Source: Dermacentor variabilis
Lineage: Eukaryota > Arthropoda > Arachnida > Ixodida > Ixodidae
Length of the DNA: 64,000 nucleotides
Direction of reading: 5' to 3'
Assembly: GCF_050947875.1 (NCBI RefSeq)
Contig: NW_027460291.1
Coordinates: 29,573,589-29,637,588, forward strand
The position numbers were made by a program, and so were the translations under genes. The notes beneath the pieces are model-generated. The model did no database searches. It was not told where the DNA came from and saw nothing but the letters and a program-made list of their open reading frames with translations. Positions 42,870 through 55,130 of the stretch are shown here, piece by piece (positions within the stretch are counted from its first letter, which is position 1; each line of letters opens with the position of its first letter).

Positions 42870-43860
42870 ACTTATATGGCATCTTCATTTCTCCGGTCTA
42901 AGGCTGCGTATTTGTTTGCAAGAACTAGCCTGAATTGGTCTGCTTTTACCCTTACTGTGTCTAAGTTTGCCTGTCTCTTCTTGGCCAATTTTACCCTTTC
43001 CTTCTTCAAATTGAGGTGAATCCTAGCCCTCACTAGCCTAGGATCACTGCACTTTACCCTACCTAACACTTCTACATCTCGAAATATGCTTGGATTGGCA
43101 GAAAGTATGAAATTAGTTTCATTTCTTGCTTTACCATTAGGGCTTTCCAGGTCCTCTTTTTGTTCCAACGCTTCCTGTAGAAGGTGTTAATTTTTCGCAG
43201 CTTATTCCTTTCCGCGAATTCTGCCAAGATCTCGCCTCGAGTGTTCCTAGAATCCGCACCTTAGTTGCCGACAGCTTGCTCACCAGCCTGCTTTTTCCCC
43301 ACTTTTGCATTGAAGTTGGCCATGACTACAGTATACTGAGTTTGCACTTTTCGCATTGCTAATTCAACATCTTCATAAAACTGTTCTATTTCTTCATCAT
43401 CGTGACTGGAAGTTAGAGCCTAGGTTTGTACTACATTTATTCTATAACTCCTATTCAGCTTTATTAGGACTACTGCTACCCTCTAATTAATGTTGTATGA
43501 TTCGTCAATGTTGCCCTCTATGTCCTTATCGATTTGGAATCCTACTCCGAACTGCTTCTTATCTAGTAGTGCTCTATAGCAGAGGACATGGTCATTTGTC
43601 AGCACTGTATAAGCCTCACCATTTTTAACCTGACAAGGCCAATCATATCCCAAACAAAGTGAGATAGTTCCTCAAAGAGTCCTGCTAGGCTAGTTTCACT
43701 CGACAGATTTCGGCTGTTAAACGTTGCAAGGGTCAGTTTCCATTGGCTGCCTGTCCCGGTTCAGAGATTCTTAGCACCCTCTGCTGCGTTAGAAGTCTGA
43801 CTGCGGCCTTGGTCAGGAGCTCCGAAGCTGCTGGAGACTGAGGGCCATTGGGTAATTGAA
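42870..43860 (-). pseudogene. LINE-B copy 2 endonuclease, broken
   Basis: The N-terminal strand (Leu-Ala-Thr-Phe-Asn-Ser-Arg near 43720) is followed by many stops. The Phe-Asn-Ala-Lys-type block lies near 43310 and the C-terminal part at 43168-42872. It is too damaged to give continuous frames. Confidence 0.65.
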
Positions 43861-44172
43861 TGAGTCATTCAGGAGGAAGTGGCCGAATACTGCACCAGGG
43901 AGTCCAATTCCTCTTCAGGTGAGGGAGTGTATTGTTGAAGTTTAGTGGGTCTTCCTAATTTGTCTTTACCTGGATTAGTATAGCCCCACTTGCTCTCAGC
44001 ATTATTGCAGGTGTCAGGCGCCACTCCAAGCCTGGAGATGTAATCATCATTAAAGACTTTTGTCTTCATCAAAGGTTATGACAACGGCGGCTTTTTAATT
44101 TAGGAGACATTCCATGCCAACGGTCCCAAACGTGGCGCTCGATCAATCTCCATTTCTCTCTAGGTAGAAAAA

Positions 44173-44287
<115 letters not shown>

Positions 44288-44289
44288 GG

Positions 44290-44400
44290 TGCAGCGGTAG
44301 CGTAGAGGTAAAGCGTCCGCCTCGCGTGCAAGAGGATGTGCTTCGAATCCCGCTGCCGCAAATTTTCCACCGGATTAAAAAAAATCCGCGTGTTTATAAA
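44290..44400 (+). repeat. tRNA-like SINE head
   Basis: The stretch GGTAGCGTAGAGGTAAAGC (A-box-like, near 44295) and GCTTCGAATCCCGC (B box, near 44340) lie at tRNA spacing, with complementary ends GCAGCGG/CCGCTGC. The acceptor-like stem and boxes make this closest to a tRNA-derived SINE head; a short A-rich stretch follows. It is not the same family as 36719-36950. A functional tRNA gene seems unlikely. Confidence 0.55.
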
Positions 44401-44708
44401 ATTGCATATGATGATGTGTGGTGTTTTATGGCGCAAGGGCCAGGCTTGGCCAAACAGCGCCATGACAAGTGGTAATGTTGACAATGTATTATGGATGGCG
44501 TGCACAATGAATTCCTTATGGGAGATGTGACATGGCTGTAGAAGGGCCTAAAACCTGTAAGTGGCGTAGAATTAATAGGTGCTAAAATAATAACGGTGAC
44601 TAGGATGTGATGTGGGCTATGGCAATGGGGTTTCGTTAACACATGATTTAATAACACTGACACCAGAGTTTCAAGAGAGCCCTCGAATGCAGGACTGTTA
44701 GTCATATG

Positions 44709-47700
44709 CTAAAAGTTGTCTGGCCAAATGATTTTGAGGGTGTCGGTTTCGGCTAAAAAATCTAAGACTGTTTGTAAATTAAAAATCAGTTCATCGCTAA
44801 GAAAAAATGCAGGGTGAAGGGGTATAGTCTCGCGATATGCAGCAGGGAAATACTTTTTCCTCTCTGTTTCTATGGCAGGGCACTGAATAAGAACATGGAT
44901 GACTGTGAGGCTATTGCCGCACTTAATACAAGTTGCAGGATCGCCCCCAGTCAAGAGGTAAGAGTGAGTACCGTATGTGTGGCCTATCCTTAATCGGCAA
45001 AGAAGTACTTCCTTGTATGGTGCTGTTTTTCCACATATCCAGTTCCCCAGTTTTGGTTTTACAATGTGAAGTTTATTCATTGCTTGTGTATCCAACTCGC
45101 CTTGCCAATGATTCCTCAATTTACGGCGCAGAAAAGGCTCTAGGTCTGTGGCAGGGATGGGGCTATTTCCATCTTTGTGGCTAAAATTCACTGACGTGGC
45201 CATTTCGTCAGCCGCCACATTGTCTTCCATACCCCTGTGGCCAGGTACTCACCCAGCATAAGACGATCACCTGATTACACATATTTGCAGAGCACAACAA
45301 GGTATATAGTTCATTGAAAACGGAGTTCTTGTGTTTTCGTGGGCTAATTAGGGCTCTCACTACACTTAATGAGTCTGTGAAGACAATAGCCTTAGCGATA
45401 TTTGTGAGCCGCATGTGTTGAGTAGCCTTAAGTATAGCGTATGCTTCCGCTGTAAAGATACTGGTGTGTGGGTTTAGTGCTTCAGATGTTAAAAATGAGG
45501 GTCCTAGAGCTGCGTAAGCAATACCATAAGGAGACTTCGAAGCATCTGTATAAAACTTATCACAGGAGTACTTCTCCTTAATTTCAAGAAAATGCGAATA
45601 TATGTGTGCCTCCGGGGCTCGTTTCGATATATCTAAGAAAGTGATGTCACATTGGATGGTCTGCCACTCCCAAGGCGGTGGAAGCCATGTAGGGGCCATT
45701 GGGAGAGTGTGTAAAAGAAGGCCCCCTGGTTTTTCTGAGCGTGCTTCCAACCGCAGGGACAGAGGAGACCTAGTGGCTGGGCGGTTACGAAACAGCCTAA
45801 CAGTGCACAAGTCGCATATCGTAGAATGACAAGGATGTTTAATATCTGAGCTAACATTTAGGCCGTAGGAGAAAGTTAAATATGTCATTTGGTAGTACAA
45901 TGACCATTCGTTTGATTCAACGTAGAGGCTTTGCACAGGGCTAGTCCTAAAGGCGCCTGTAGCAAGGCGGATACCTAAGTGGTGAATAGCATCTAGCATT
46001 TTCAAAGCGCTAGGTGCAGCAGAATTAAAGACTATTGCTGCGCAGTCAAGCTGTGTTAATATTAGACTTTTGTACTGTTTTAAAAGGCACCGCCTGTCGC
46101 TTCCCCAAGATGTGCGTGACAAGAGTTTCAGCAGATTCATAGTATTAAGGCACTTTGATTTCAGATACTTCAGGTGTGGTACAAAAGTCAGCTTACAGCC
46201 AAAAAGATTCCTAGAAATTTATGTTGATGGCTCACAGATAGTCGTTCTCCATTTAGATTTATTGCAGGGTCAGCAACTATGCCTCTCTTCTTAGAAAACA
46301 GGACGCATGTACATTTTTGTGGGTTTAGCTTGAAACCGCTTTTTTCCGCCCACTTAAATAATTTATTTATGCAAATCTGTACTTGTGGCTCCTAGATACT
46401 TAGTTTACATGATTTGAAACCTATCTTCACGTCATCCACATATACAGAATAAAACATAGTATGTGGTATGGCAGTCTGGATCGAGTTCATTGTGGCAATA
46501 AAAAGAGTGCAGCTCAGCACACCTCCTTGTGGAACACCAGCCTCTTGCGTAAATGGACGAAACAGAACGTTACCAACTGTAACCCAGAACGTGCGATTTG
46601 GGAGGTAACCCTGAATGACGTATGGCAAGTTGCCTTGAACTCCTATTTCAAACATTTCACGGAGGATTCCAAAGCGCCAGGTTGTGTCGTATGCCTTCTC
46701 CATATCTAAAAATACTCAAAAGGAAAACTGTTTCTGGATAAAGGCATCACGGATATTTGTCTCGATGCGGACAAGGTGATCTGTTGTGGATCTACCTTCC
46801 CTAAAACCGCACTGTAAGGGATCGAGTATCTTGTTGCTTTCAAGAAAATGGATGAGGCGACGGCTAATCGTTTTCTCAAATAGTTTGCATAGACAACTTT
46901 TCAGAGCTATAGGTTATAACCGTTGGGTGAGGAAGGGTTCTTGCGCTCTTTGAGAATACGGATTACGATTGCTTCTTTCCAGATAGAAGGAATGTAGCCG
47001 GCAGAGAACATGGAATTGAACTGTGACAGTAATGTTTCTTGGGTTTCACGGTGTAAGTGTCTGATCATCTCGTACATTATTCTGTCGCTTAATGGAGCGG
47101 ACTTGTTGGAACAGTTCGGTGAGGTCTGGAACTCAGCCATACTAAACGGACGATTGTATACTTCATTGGATGTGCCATTCCGACCCAGAGTCATCTGTTC
47201 TGCTTCTCGCCGGTATTTTAGGAATGTATTTGACGTATTAGTTCTGCGGAAACCCGCAAAGTAGAGAGAAGTAATGAATACGGTCTGTTTTTCCCTTTAT
47301 TCTTTAGGAATGTATCTGTGTAATGAGATGTACTGGAAATGTGCTCGAAACTGTCAGCCTGGTCCTCAAGAGTATCTGTTTGCGTGTTTACTAATGGTAG
47401 AGGATGAGTTTCGCCGCTTTTTATTTGGTTTACCCTGTTCTAGGCTATTCTTTCGTCAGTATAAGAATTAATGCCAGAAATGTATTTTTGCCAACTGTCC
47501 TTTTTGGCACGGCGGTGCGTCCTTCTACTTTCTGATTTTAGTTTTTTTAAAGTGGAAAATGGACATACTGCCGGAGAAAGTTTGTTTGTGAAGGTTTAAG
47601 ATGTGTGTCTTGGACACACAGCACCTTTGGAGTGTACCAATGTAAATGTTCTTTAATGTAGTCGAGGTTGTGGAGTAAACCCCTGCCATTCCATTGTATT

Positions 47701-47713
47701 ATCTGTGTATCCA
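44709..47713 (-). pseudogene. LINE-D ORF2: endonuclease remnant, RT, RNase H
   Basis: It starts at ATG 47713-47711 (Trp-Asn-Gly-Arg-Gly-Leu, then Val-Gln-Asp-Thr-His-Leu). After about 46 residues the endonuclease breaks off near 47555 and linker sequence follows in another frame, so the GDFN and SDH blocks are gone. RT pieces lie at 47194-46392 with Gly-Val-Pro-Gln-Gly-Gly-Val-Leu-Ser and catalytic Tyr-Val-Asp-Asp near 46440. RNase H is at about 45570-45200: Tyr-Thr-Asp-Ala, Thr-Ala-Glu-Ala-Tyr, Phe-Thr-Asp-Ser. A frame change near 45232 separates the last Asp block. A Cys-x2-Cys-type knuckle lies near 44925. It ends at 44709. Confidence 0.75.
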
Positions 47714-47876
47714 TAATGTATGTGTTTTGTGCTGTGTGTCTAAGAAATAGAGATTATATTAGCTCACGAGAACTTTCCAGGCCCCATGATACGAGATCTC
47801 TATTTCTTCCCGGCGTGCTCGAGGGAGCTGCGCCGTTCCTTGGGCGTCTGAGACGCCGGAGTTGTGCTGGTATCCA

Positions 47877-48971
47877 TCACCTCGTCTGAGGCGGTGGATA
47901 CTGCCCGTGTGGCGGGCACTTTCGCGGGAATGTTGGGCCGATCTGCACGGGCAGTGGCCCTGGGTCCAACAGGCCCGAGGGTCTGCTGGTCCTCCTTTGC
48001 GGGGACCGGAACAGGGCTGGCTCTTCCAGCCGGGGAGGGAGGGGGGCTGATGGCGTGACGTCACATTCCGTGTGACTTGGGCGACCGCCGAGTGATGTAG
48101 CGCTGCCTCCCGGCCCGCCACGTCCGTGAAGGAGGATTCGTGAAGGATTTGACGGATCGTGGAGTAAGAAAGGCTTACGTGCCTCTGGAAGAAATAGGTT
48201 GAGTTTTGCTTTCAGTCCTATGATTTGTTTCTCTTTTTTCCACGAGGGGCACGATCGCGAGTTGGCGGGGTGATCGCCTTCACAGTTGACACAGTGGTTT
48301 GTTGAAGTACAGATGTCTGAAGCGTGTTCAGAAGAACTACACTTAGCACAAGTAGCACGTCCTCTGCAGTTCTGCGACCCATGCCTAAAGCGCTGAGACT
48401 TGAAGCATCGACGCGGATTTGGAATATACGGCCTGACGCGAAGTTTACAGTAACCAGCTTCTATTGCTTCAGGTAGGTTGCAGGTTCCAAAAGTAACGAT
48501 TACGCGTTTAGTAGGTGTTTGCTTGCAGCCTCGCCTCAATGTTATCCTTTGTACTTTGACTACGTTCTGGTCCTGCCATCCTTCAAGCAGTTCGCTTTCG
48601 CTCAGTTCGCGGAGGTCATCTTCTTAGACGACCCCGCGCACTGTGTTCATGGATCTGTGCGGGCCCACTGAGACTAGAATTTCCCCAAATGCTACAACTT
48701 TCGAGATTTTGTCATATTGTGCTTTGTCGTGAAGTTCAAGAAGATGGCCACTTCCCATCTACGTTACCTTATAGCCTGGACCAATTGCTTCCGTGAGAGA
48801 TGTTGCTACAACAAATGGTGTGATCATTCTGACTGTTTTGGTATCGTGCTGATCGTGTACAACGTGGTAATTCGGAAAAGATTGCTTTGATTTCACGAAA
48901 AACGTGAAAGTTTCATCGGTGCGCCCCCTCTTGAGGGAGTGATCAGGCAATGGTGGAAAGTCGCTTGCCAT
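47877..48971 (-). pseudogene. LINE-D ORF1 with three CCHC knuckles, two in-frame stops
   Basis: One frame from ATG 48971 to the stop near 47877, interrupted only by a TAG near 48760 and a TAA near 48627. Three knuckle units lie near 48420-48250. The first has Ser for its second Cys (Cys-Phe-Lys-Ser); the other two are Cys-Ala-Lys-Cys and Cys-Val-Asn-Cys with their His and last Cys. A Pro-rich C-terminus follows. It has the role of a Gag-like RNA-binding protein. Confidence 0.7.
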
Positions 48972-49734
48972 ATAGCTTTGGAAATTTCGGCGGCGATGGT
49001 GGCCACCCACCACCGAGGCCAACAAGGGGACGCTACAAGGAAGAATACCTGAAGACGCCAGGAATGCATCGCCGCTATAACCCAATATATATACCCAAGG
49101 CTGGATATATTACACACGGTTAACCCTAGCCGCCATGAAATTCGGAAGTAATAAGAAGTGAAGAGAAGACAGGAAACATGGAAAAGTGGGAGAGAAAGAC
49201 GAAGATTGAAGAGGAGGATAGGAAAAGGCGACTGCCGGTTTCCACCAGGTGGGTAAGTCTGGAGGTGCCGTCTATGTGAAGCCGAGGGCGAAGAGGTGTG
49301 TTGCCTCCGCCGGGGGGCCTCAAAACGTCCAAACACCCAGCATCGGCTCAACCCCCAGGATCCATGCTTCCCCAGACACGGCTAAGCCGCGCGTGGCTAC
49401 ACGCGGGCGGGGCCAACCCTCGTGTGCTCGGGTACGTCGTGTCGCAACACACCAAACGCCAGCTGACGTAGACGCCCCTGCGGGCTATAATATTGCATAA
49501 ACAGGCATGGAGTGCGGCCTGATACTGGTGACCAGAACCGGTAATGCAGTCCCTCACCGGAGTAGGATTGGCCACTCTGGTGCAGTACTTAGCCACAACC
49601 TCCTATGTGAACAAAACAATCAAACCCCGGCCGCCAGTCCCCAGCAGCTTCGAAGCAATAGACCACGGCGGCGGTCAGACCTGTAACGCAGCAGAGGGTG
49701 CTAAGAATCCCTCGATCCGGACTGGCCGCCATCG

Positions 49735-50610
49735 GAATCTGAACCTAGCAACGTTTAACGCTAGGACGTTAGCTAGTGAGGCGAGTGTGGCAGTGCTATT
49801 GGAGGAATTGGAGGACAGAAAATGGGATATAATGGGGCTCAGTGAAGTTAGGAGGCCAACAGAAGCATATACAGTGCTAAAAAGCGGGCACGTCCTGTGC
49901 TATCCGGGCTTAGCGGAGAGACCAGAACTAGGAGTCGGATTCCTGATTAAGGATATAGGATATAGCTGGTAACATACAGGAATTCTATAGCATTAACGAG
50001 AGGGTGGCAGGTCTTGTGAAACTTAATAAGAGGTACAAAATGAAGGTTGTACAGGTCTACGCCTCTACATCCAGTTAGGATGACGAGTAAGTCGAAAGCT
50101 TCTATCAAGACGTGGAATCGGCGATGGGTAGAGTGAAAACAAAACACACTATACTGATGGGCGACTTCAATGCCAAGGTAGGCAAGAAGCAGGCTGGAGA
50201 CAAGGCAGTGGGGGAATATGGCATAGGCAGTAGGAATAGCAGGGGAGAGTTATTAGTAAACTTTGCGGAAGAGAATAATATGCGGATAGATAATACCTTC
50301 TTCGTGAGGCGGGATAGCTGAAAGTGGACGTGGAGGAGCCCGAACGGCGAGACTAAAAATGAAATTGACTTCATACTCGGCGCTAACCCTGGCATCATAC
50401 AAGTTGCGGACGTACTCAGCAAGGTGCGCTGCAATGACCATACGATGGTAAGAACTCGTATTAGCCTAGACCTGAGGAGGGAACGGAAGAGACTGGTGCA
50501 TAAGAAGCCGATCAATGAGTTAGCGGTAAGAGGGAAAATAGAGGAATTCCAGATCAAGCTGCAGAAGAGGTATTCGGCTTTAACTCAGGAAGAGGACCTT
50601 AGTGTTGAAT
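49735..50610 (+). pseudogene. LINE-B copy 3 endonuclease
   Basis: N-terminal strand Leu-Ala-Thr-Phe-Asn-Ala-Arg near 49745, the Ser-Glu-Val-Arg-Arg catalytic block near 49840, a stop near 49970 (TAA), Met-Gly-Asp-Phe-Asn-Ala-Lys near 50160, a TGA at 50319-50321, and then Asp-Phe-Ile-Leu and Cys-Asn-Asp-His near 50425. Stops at about 49970, 50077, 50321 and 50610 interrupt it. It would nick chromosomal DNA. Confidence 0.75.
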
Positions 50611-50611
50611 A

Positions 50612-51581
50612 ATGAACGACAATATTGTGGGCATCATTAAGGAGTGTGCAATAGAAGTCGGTAGTAACTCTGTTCGACAGAATACCAGTAAGCTATCGCA
50701 GGAGACGAAAAATCTGATCAAGAAACGCCAATGTATGAAAGCCTCTAACCCTACAGCTAGAATAGAACTGGCACAAGTTTCGAAGTTAATCAACAAGCGT
50801 AAGACAGCTGTCGTAAGGAAGTATAAAATGGATAGAATTGAACATGCTCTCAGGAACGGAGGAAGCCTAAAAGCAGTGAAGAAGAAACTAGGAATTGGCA
50901 AGAATCAGATGTATGCCTTAAAAGACAAAGCCGGCAATATCATTACTAATATGGATGAGATAGTTCAAGTGGCTGAGGAAATCTATAGAGATTTATACCG
51001 TACTAGTGGCACCCACGACGATAATGGAAGAGAGGTAACACACAGGTAGCACCGGAAGAAGTAATGAAAGCCTTGGGAGCTATTGAAAGGGGGAAGGCAG
51101 CTAGGGAGGATCAGGTAACACCAGATTTGTTAAAGGATCTTAGGCAGATTGTCCTAGAGAAACTGGCCACCCTCTATTCGCAATGCCTCATGACCTCGAG
51201 CGTACCGGAATCTTGGAAGAGCGCTAACATAATCCTACTCCATAAGAAAGGGGACACCAAAGACTTGAAAAATTATAGACCGATCAGCTTACTGTCAGTT
51301 GCGTACAAACTATTTACTAAGGTAATCGCAAATAGAATCAGGAACATCTTAGACTTCTGTCAAGCAAAGGACCAGGCAGGATTCCGTAAAGGCTACTGAA
51401 CAATACGCCATATTCACACTATCCATCAGGTGATAGAGAAATCTGCAGAATATAACCAACCCTTATATATAGCTTTCATTGATTATGAGAAAGCGTTTGA
51501 TTCTATGGAAACCTCAGCAGTCACGGAGGCATTACGGAATCAGGGTGTAGATGAGCGGTATGTAAATATACTGAGAGATAT
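50612..51581 (+). pseudogene. LINE-B copy 3 reverse transcriptase, first half
   Basis: The basic linker Met-Tyr-Ala-Leu-Lys-Asp-Lys near 50910 leads to RT fingers: Asn-Tyr-Arg-Pro-Ile-Ser-Leu-Leu near 51270, Ala-Gly-Phe-Arg-Lys-Gly-Tyr near 51378 followed by a TGA, and the palm-A block Phe-Ile-Asp-Tyr-Glu-Lys-Ala-Phe-Asp near 51477. Palm sequence stops at Arg-Asp-Ile, exactly at the G3 insertion. The rest of the palm is at 62757. Confidence 0.8.
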
Positions 51582-51998
51582 TGATAAGTGTACTTGTTTC
51601 TCTTTATCCGGCGACACGTTTCACCGCCTAACAAATGTTATCGCACAGTGCAGGACGCGCCTACATGTATCGGAAGTTTCTGGGATGTTATCGATGCTTC
51701 CATCCGCCGTCTGTTACGGAACCTTGTGTAATCGGATCGCATGTGTGCGCGACACGAATAATGTAGAACTTTGAGGAAGGCACTTGGGTCCCAGCGATTA
51801 CTCTGGAACATTCGACGACTGATGTATAAAAGCCGACTTGGCTGGCCCGCTGATCAGATTTTCGACGATTGCCGGGTGTATTCGCCGCTACCGTTCTTTG
51901 AGTGTAGCATGCTTTTGAGGGCACAAGTTCGCCCAATAAAACGCTAGTTTCGCGAATCCCAGTTTTGCTTTCTTCTTCACCGTCACTACCACGTGACA
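51582..51998 (+). repeat. G3 5' LTR
   Basis: 417 bp, TG...CA. It has a TATAAAA box at 51825-51831 and an AATAAA signal at 51935-51940, so promoter and polyadenylation signal are both readable. The following bases (TGGTGGAGGTG from 52001) are the likely primer-binding site; I could not match them to a particular tRNA. Confidence 0.9.
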
Positions 51999-52089
51999 TC
52001 TGGTGGAGGTGCTTTACGTTCATGTAGCGGACCCCCCCCCCCCGCCCCGACAAGCCGTAATCCAAGCCCGGACCGCAAAGACAACACCA

Positions 52090-52096
52090 ATGTCTT
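52090..52096 (+). other. G3 gag start codon, cut off by LINE-E
   Basis: ATG at 52090-52092, followed by TCTT. LINE-E begins at 52097, and the gag frame continues in phase at 57401 after one copy of the GTCTT duplication is removed. The start codon is therefore 5.3 kb away from the rest of gag. Confidence 0.75.
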
Positions 52097-52169
52097 TCAT
52101 TTCCTTTTATTTATTGATACCGTCAGCCCAACTTTGGTCTATTACAGGAGTGGTAGGTCACAATGCATG

Positions 52170-52171
<2 letters not shown>

Positions 52172-52225
<54 letters not shown>
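52172..52225. repeat. (AT)n microsatellite in LINE-E 3' region
   Basis: About 26 AT units, close to the 3' end of the element. Confidence 0.97.
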
Positions 52226-52226
<1 letters not shown>

Positions 52227-52332
52227 GATAAAGAAAATAAAGTACATTTTGGCGAATGCACTGATAATAGCACCATCACAAATACGGTATGTAATACAAT
52301 ATCCAGGTGTACACTATAACCATGAGGCCAAG

Positions 52333-55130
52333 TTATGGTATGCGTACACATGTGCTTTTGCCATTTTCAAGAAAATCGCGTAAAGATGACGTCCTTACTA
52401 TTGAGTCTGATAATAGATTCCATTGTTTTATTGCTCTCGGAGAGACGCTGTATTTAAAAGAATCATTGCGAGTAATTGGAGGAGGGATATACATACTGTG
52501 GCGATGACGAAAATAGTCACTAGGAGAGAAGTCAAAATAGTCATCTTTATCAATTTTAACATGACCATGAATGATAAGGAAAAGAAACTTCAAACGGTCA
52601 CACTCAGTTCTAGACTCTAGAGAAGGAGGTTCAGCAAGTTTACATAACTGGGTAGGAGAGTGGGAACGACGATATTTGTTAAAAATAAACCGTGCAGCAA
52701 GCCGCTGAATTTTATCCAGCTTAGACTGATTAGATGAAGTGTATGGGTCCCACACTATTTTTGCATACTCCATAACCGGTAGAATCAAAGTTTTATATGC
52801 CAGGCGTTTTACTTCAGGGGTAGCATTATACAGATTTCTTCTAAGCGACCACAAGGCTTTCTGGGCCTTGGTAGATACGTAATCAACGTGTTCATTCCAA
52901 CGCAAATCCGAGGTAAGCTTTAAACCCAAGTATTTAAATGTTGACACTTTTTTTTAACGCGACACCTTCAATGGAATAATCGTAATCAATATTACATCGT
53001 TTTCTAGTGATAAACATGTAAATCGTTTTGGCAGAGTTCAGAACCATTTGCCAGCTGTCACAACAGTTTTTTACCTTTTGCAAATTTGAATTTAAATTCG
53101 TCTGGTCGGCAGGTGATTCGATACGGTTATATAATACGCAATCATCTGCGAAGAGTCTGATGGGAACTGTAATGTCGTGCTGCATGTCATTGATAAATAA
53201 TAGAAATAACAGGGGGCCTGATACACTTCCTTGGGGTACTCCAGACTCTACAGGCGAAAAGGAAGGCCGGTATCCCTCCCATGCGACAAATCGGTCTCTA
53301 TGGCTTAGGTAGGACGAAAACCATTCAGATAAGCGAGGGTTTTTGAATATAGTTCTAATTCTTAATAGCAACTTTGGGTGCGACACCTTATCGAAAGCCT
53401 TGGCCAGATCTAAGAATATTATGTCTGTTTGGCCTTGGTTATTTATTGAATATGCGAGATCGTGAACAGTCTCTATTAGCTGAGTCACTGTAGAGAGTTC
53501 TGACGGAACCCGTGTTGGCATTTGTTTAATATATGGTAGTTGTCAAGGTATACTAATAATTGCTTAGATATGATATGTTCAAGTAATTTCGAACAAGTGC
53601 TAGTAAGGGAGATCGGCCTATAATTTTTAATGTCTGACTTGCTGCCACTTTTATGAATTGGGATAACTTTAGCACGCTTCCATGCCCTGGGAAAGGAACA
53701 CTGGTTAACAGATTCCTGAAAAATTACAGTTAGAAATTTAGAAACCGACTCTGCGTACCTTTGTAAAAATTCATTAGGAATTCCGTCAGGCCCCGTACAT
53801 TTTTTAGCGTTCATGTGGAGTAAGAGGTTAAATACACCCTGCTCGTCAATTTTTTTATCTTGAAAAGGCGGCCTTTGAGATTCATCTGTAAAATCGGGCA
53901 GGAAGCTGTTATCGCGTGTGAAAACCGACGAGAAGAAAGAGTTGAAATCCTGTGCCTTCTTTAGAGCGCTTTCTCCAGTTTCATGCGAACGAGAAGCAGC
54001 TGGGGGGTTAATATATCGCCAAAACTTTCCGGAAGCGTTTTTGAGGAAAGATCGTAATGTGACATTAAAGAATCTATTTTTAGATTCTTTGATTAGCCCT
54101 TTTAATTCGTGACTCATACTAGAAATGCAGCTTTTGTCAATTGGCTGGCAATTCTTTAAAGACGACTTTCGCTTCCGTTTTAGCTTTCTTTTTGCATGAA
54201 TTATCTCTCTGGCTATCCAGGGATTTTTTCGTTTAGTTGTTTTTAAACGTTTTGGGACATAGCTTCCCACACAGTGCTCGACCACGTTAGAAAAGAAATT
54301 CCATAGCTCGTCCACGCTTGCGCCAGAGTGCACAAGACCTAGGAACTTATCTAACGAGACTTCGAGGTAATCTAAAATAAATACATCATCGGCTAATGTA
54401 AAATTCAAGAACGGTATTTTTGATGCACGGAAGTGTTTGCGCACAGACAAATTTAAAGACGTCACTACCATTTTATGGTACGAAATACCGTCCTCGATGT
54501 CACAGCTCATAATAAAAGAACATAGGCGATTTGAAACGAAAACAAGATCTAAAATCGTTGAAGTTTGCGCGCCCACTCTTGTGAAGACAGACACAATTTG
54601 AGTCAGGTTAAAATAAATGCAATATTTAATAACTGATCAGAACTCCGTACTTCGGTTCTTCATGAAGAATTCGACGCCCAATCAATTCCAGCCAAATTAA
54701 GATCGCCCGCAAGGCATATGTTGTCATCTGAATGCATGTGCAAGTTCATAAAGGCTTCCAAGTTTTCTAGTACTTCTACAGGGGAGTTGGGAGGCCGGTA
54801 CACGCCACCGATTAGCACATTACGGTCATTCAAGGTAGTTTTAATCCAGACTGTTTCGAGATTGCTTGGATCATTAAGTACCGTAAAAGGAATGTCGCTT
54901 TTGAAAAGTAGAGCTACCCCACCACTTCTAGTGCGCCGATCCTTTCTTATTATGGAATATCCGAAGGGCGTTACCTCAACATCGGTCACATCCGGGTTCA
55001 GCCATGTTTCTGTTATTACCATTGCATTAGGATCGTGCTCTATTACAATGCTTTCTAGGCTATCTTGTTTGTTAAGTACGCTCCTTGCCTTCAGGTTAAT
55101 GATCTTAAAGCATGCAGATTCATTTTGGTC
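52333..55130 (-). pseudogene. LINE-E ORF2: endonuclease and RT
   Basis: Endonuclease pieces lie at 55022-54660 (Ile-Thr-Glu-Thr-Trp, then Gly-Gly-Val-Tyr-Arg-Pro-Pro, then Ala-Gly-Asp-Leu-Asn) and at 54594 onward (Leu-Asp-Leu-Val-Phe). The last SDH-type block is not clear. RT spans about 53830-52980: Lys-Cys-Thr-Gly-Pro-Asp-Gly-Ile-Pro, Tyr-Arg-Pro-Ile-Ser-Leu, Leu-Asp-Leu-Ala-Lys-Ala-Phe-Asp, Gly-Val-Pro-Gln-Gly-Ser-Val, and catalytic Phe-Ala-Asp-Asp near 53150. The C-terminal region continues to the stop near 52333. There are frame changes near 54620, 53500 and 52950. The lack of RNase H and the CR1-style endonuclease motif give the clade suggestion. Confidence 0.8.

Larger units (their letters stand above)
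41790..43880 (-). mobile_element. LINE-B copy 2 (RTE-like), both ends missing
   Basis: Minus-strand endonuclease and first half of RT, in the same domain order as 49735-51581. The 3' end stops in the region after the palm-A block (near 41800). The sequence differs from copy 3 by much more than copy 3 does from the 4115-4575 fragment, so it is a distinct subfamily. Confidence 0.75.
44405..49090 (-). mobile_element. LINE-D, I-like with RNase H, endonuclease deleted
   Basis: The minus-strand element has ORF1 with three knuckles, an ORF2 start, an internal deletion of most of the endonuclease, RT, RNase H and a 3'-UTR whose end (GCGCCATAAAACACCACACATCATCAT on the element strand, near 44455-44405) has an ATC-type tail. 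It is a different family from LINE-C. Confidence 0.8.
49250..51581 (+). mobile_element. LINE-B copy 3, left part (split by G3)
   Basis: 5' leader (about 49250-49730), endonuclease and the first half of RT. It is cut at 51581 by gypsy G3 and resumes at 62757. Joining the two sides across one copy of the ATAT duplication restores a continuous RT reading frame, which shows that G3 inserted into it. Confidence 0.85.

Noticed and set aside
44290..44365. Functional tRNA gene
   Set aside because: Promoter-box-like motifs are present but the arms do not all pair and the sequence continues as a repeat; called a tRNA-derived SINE head instead.
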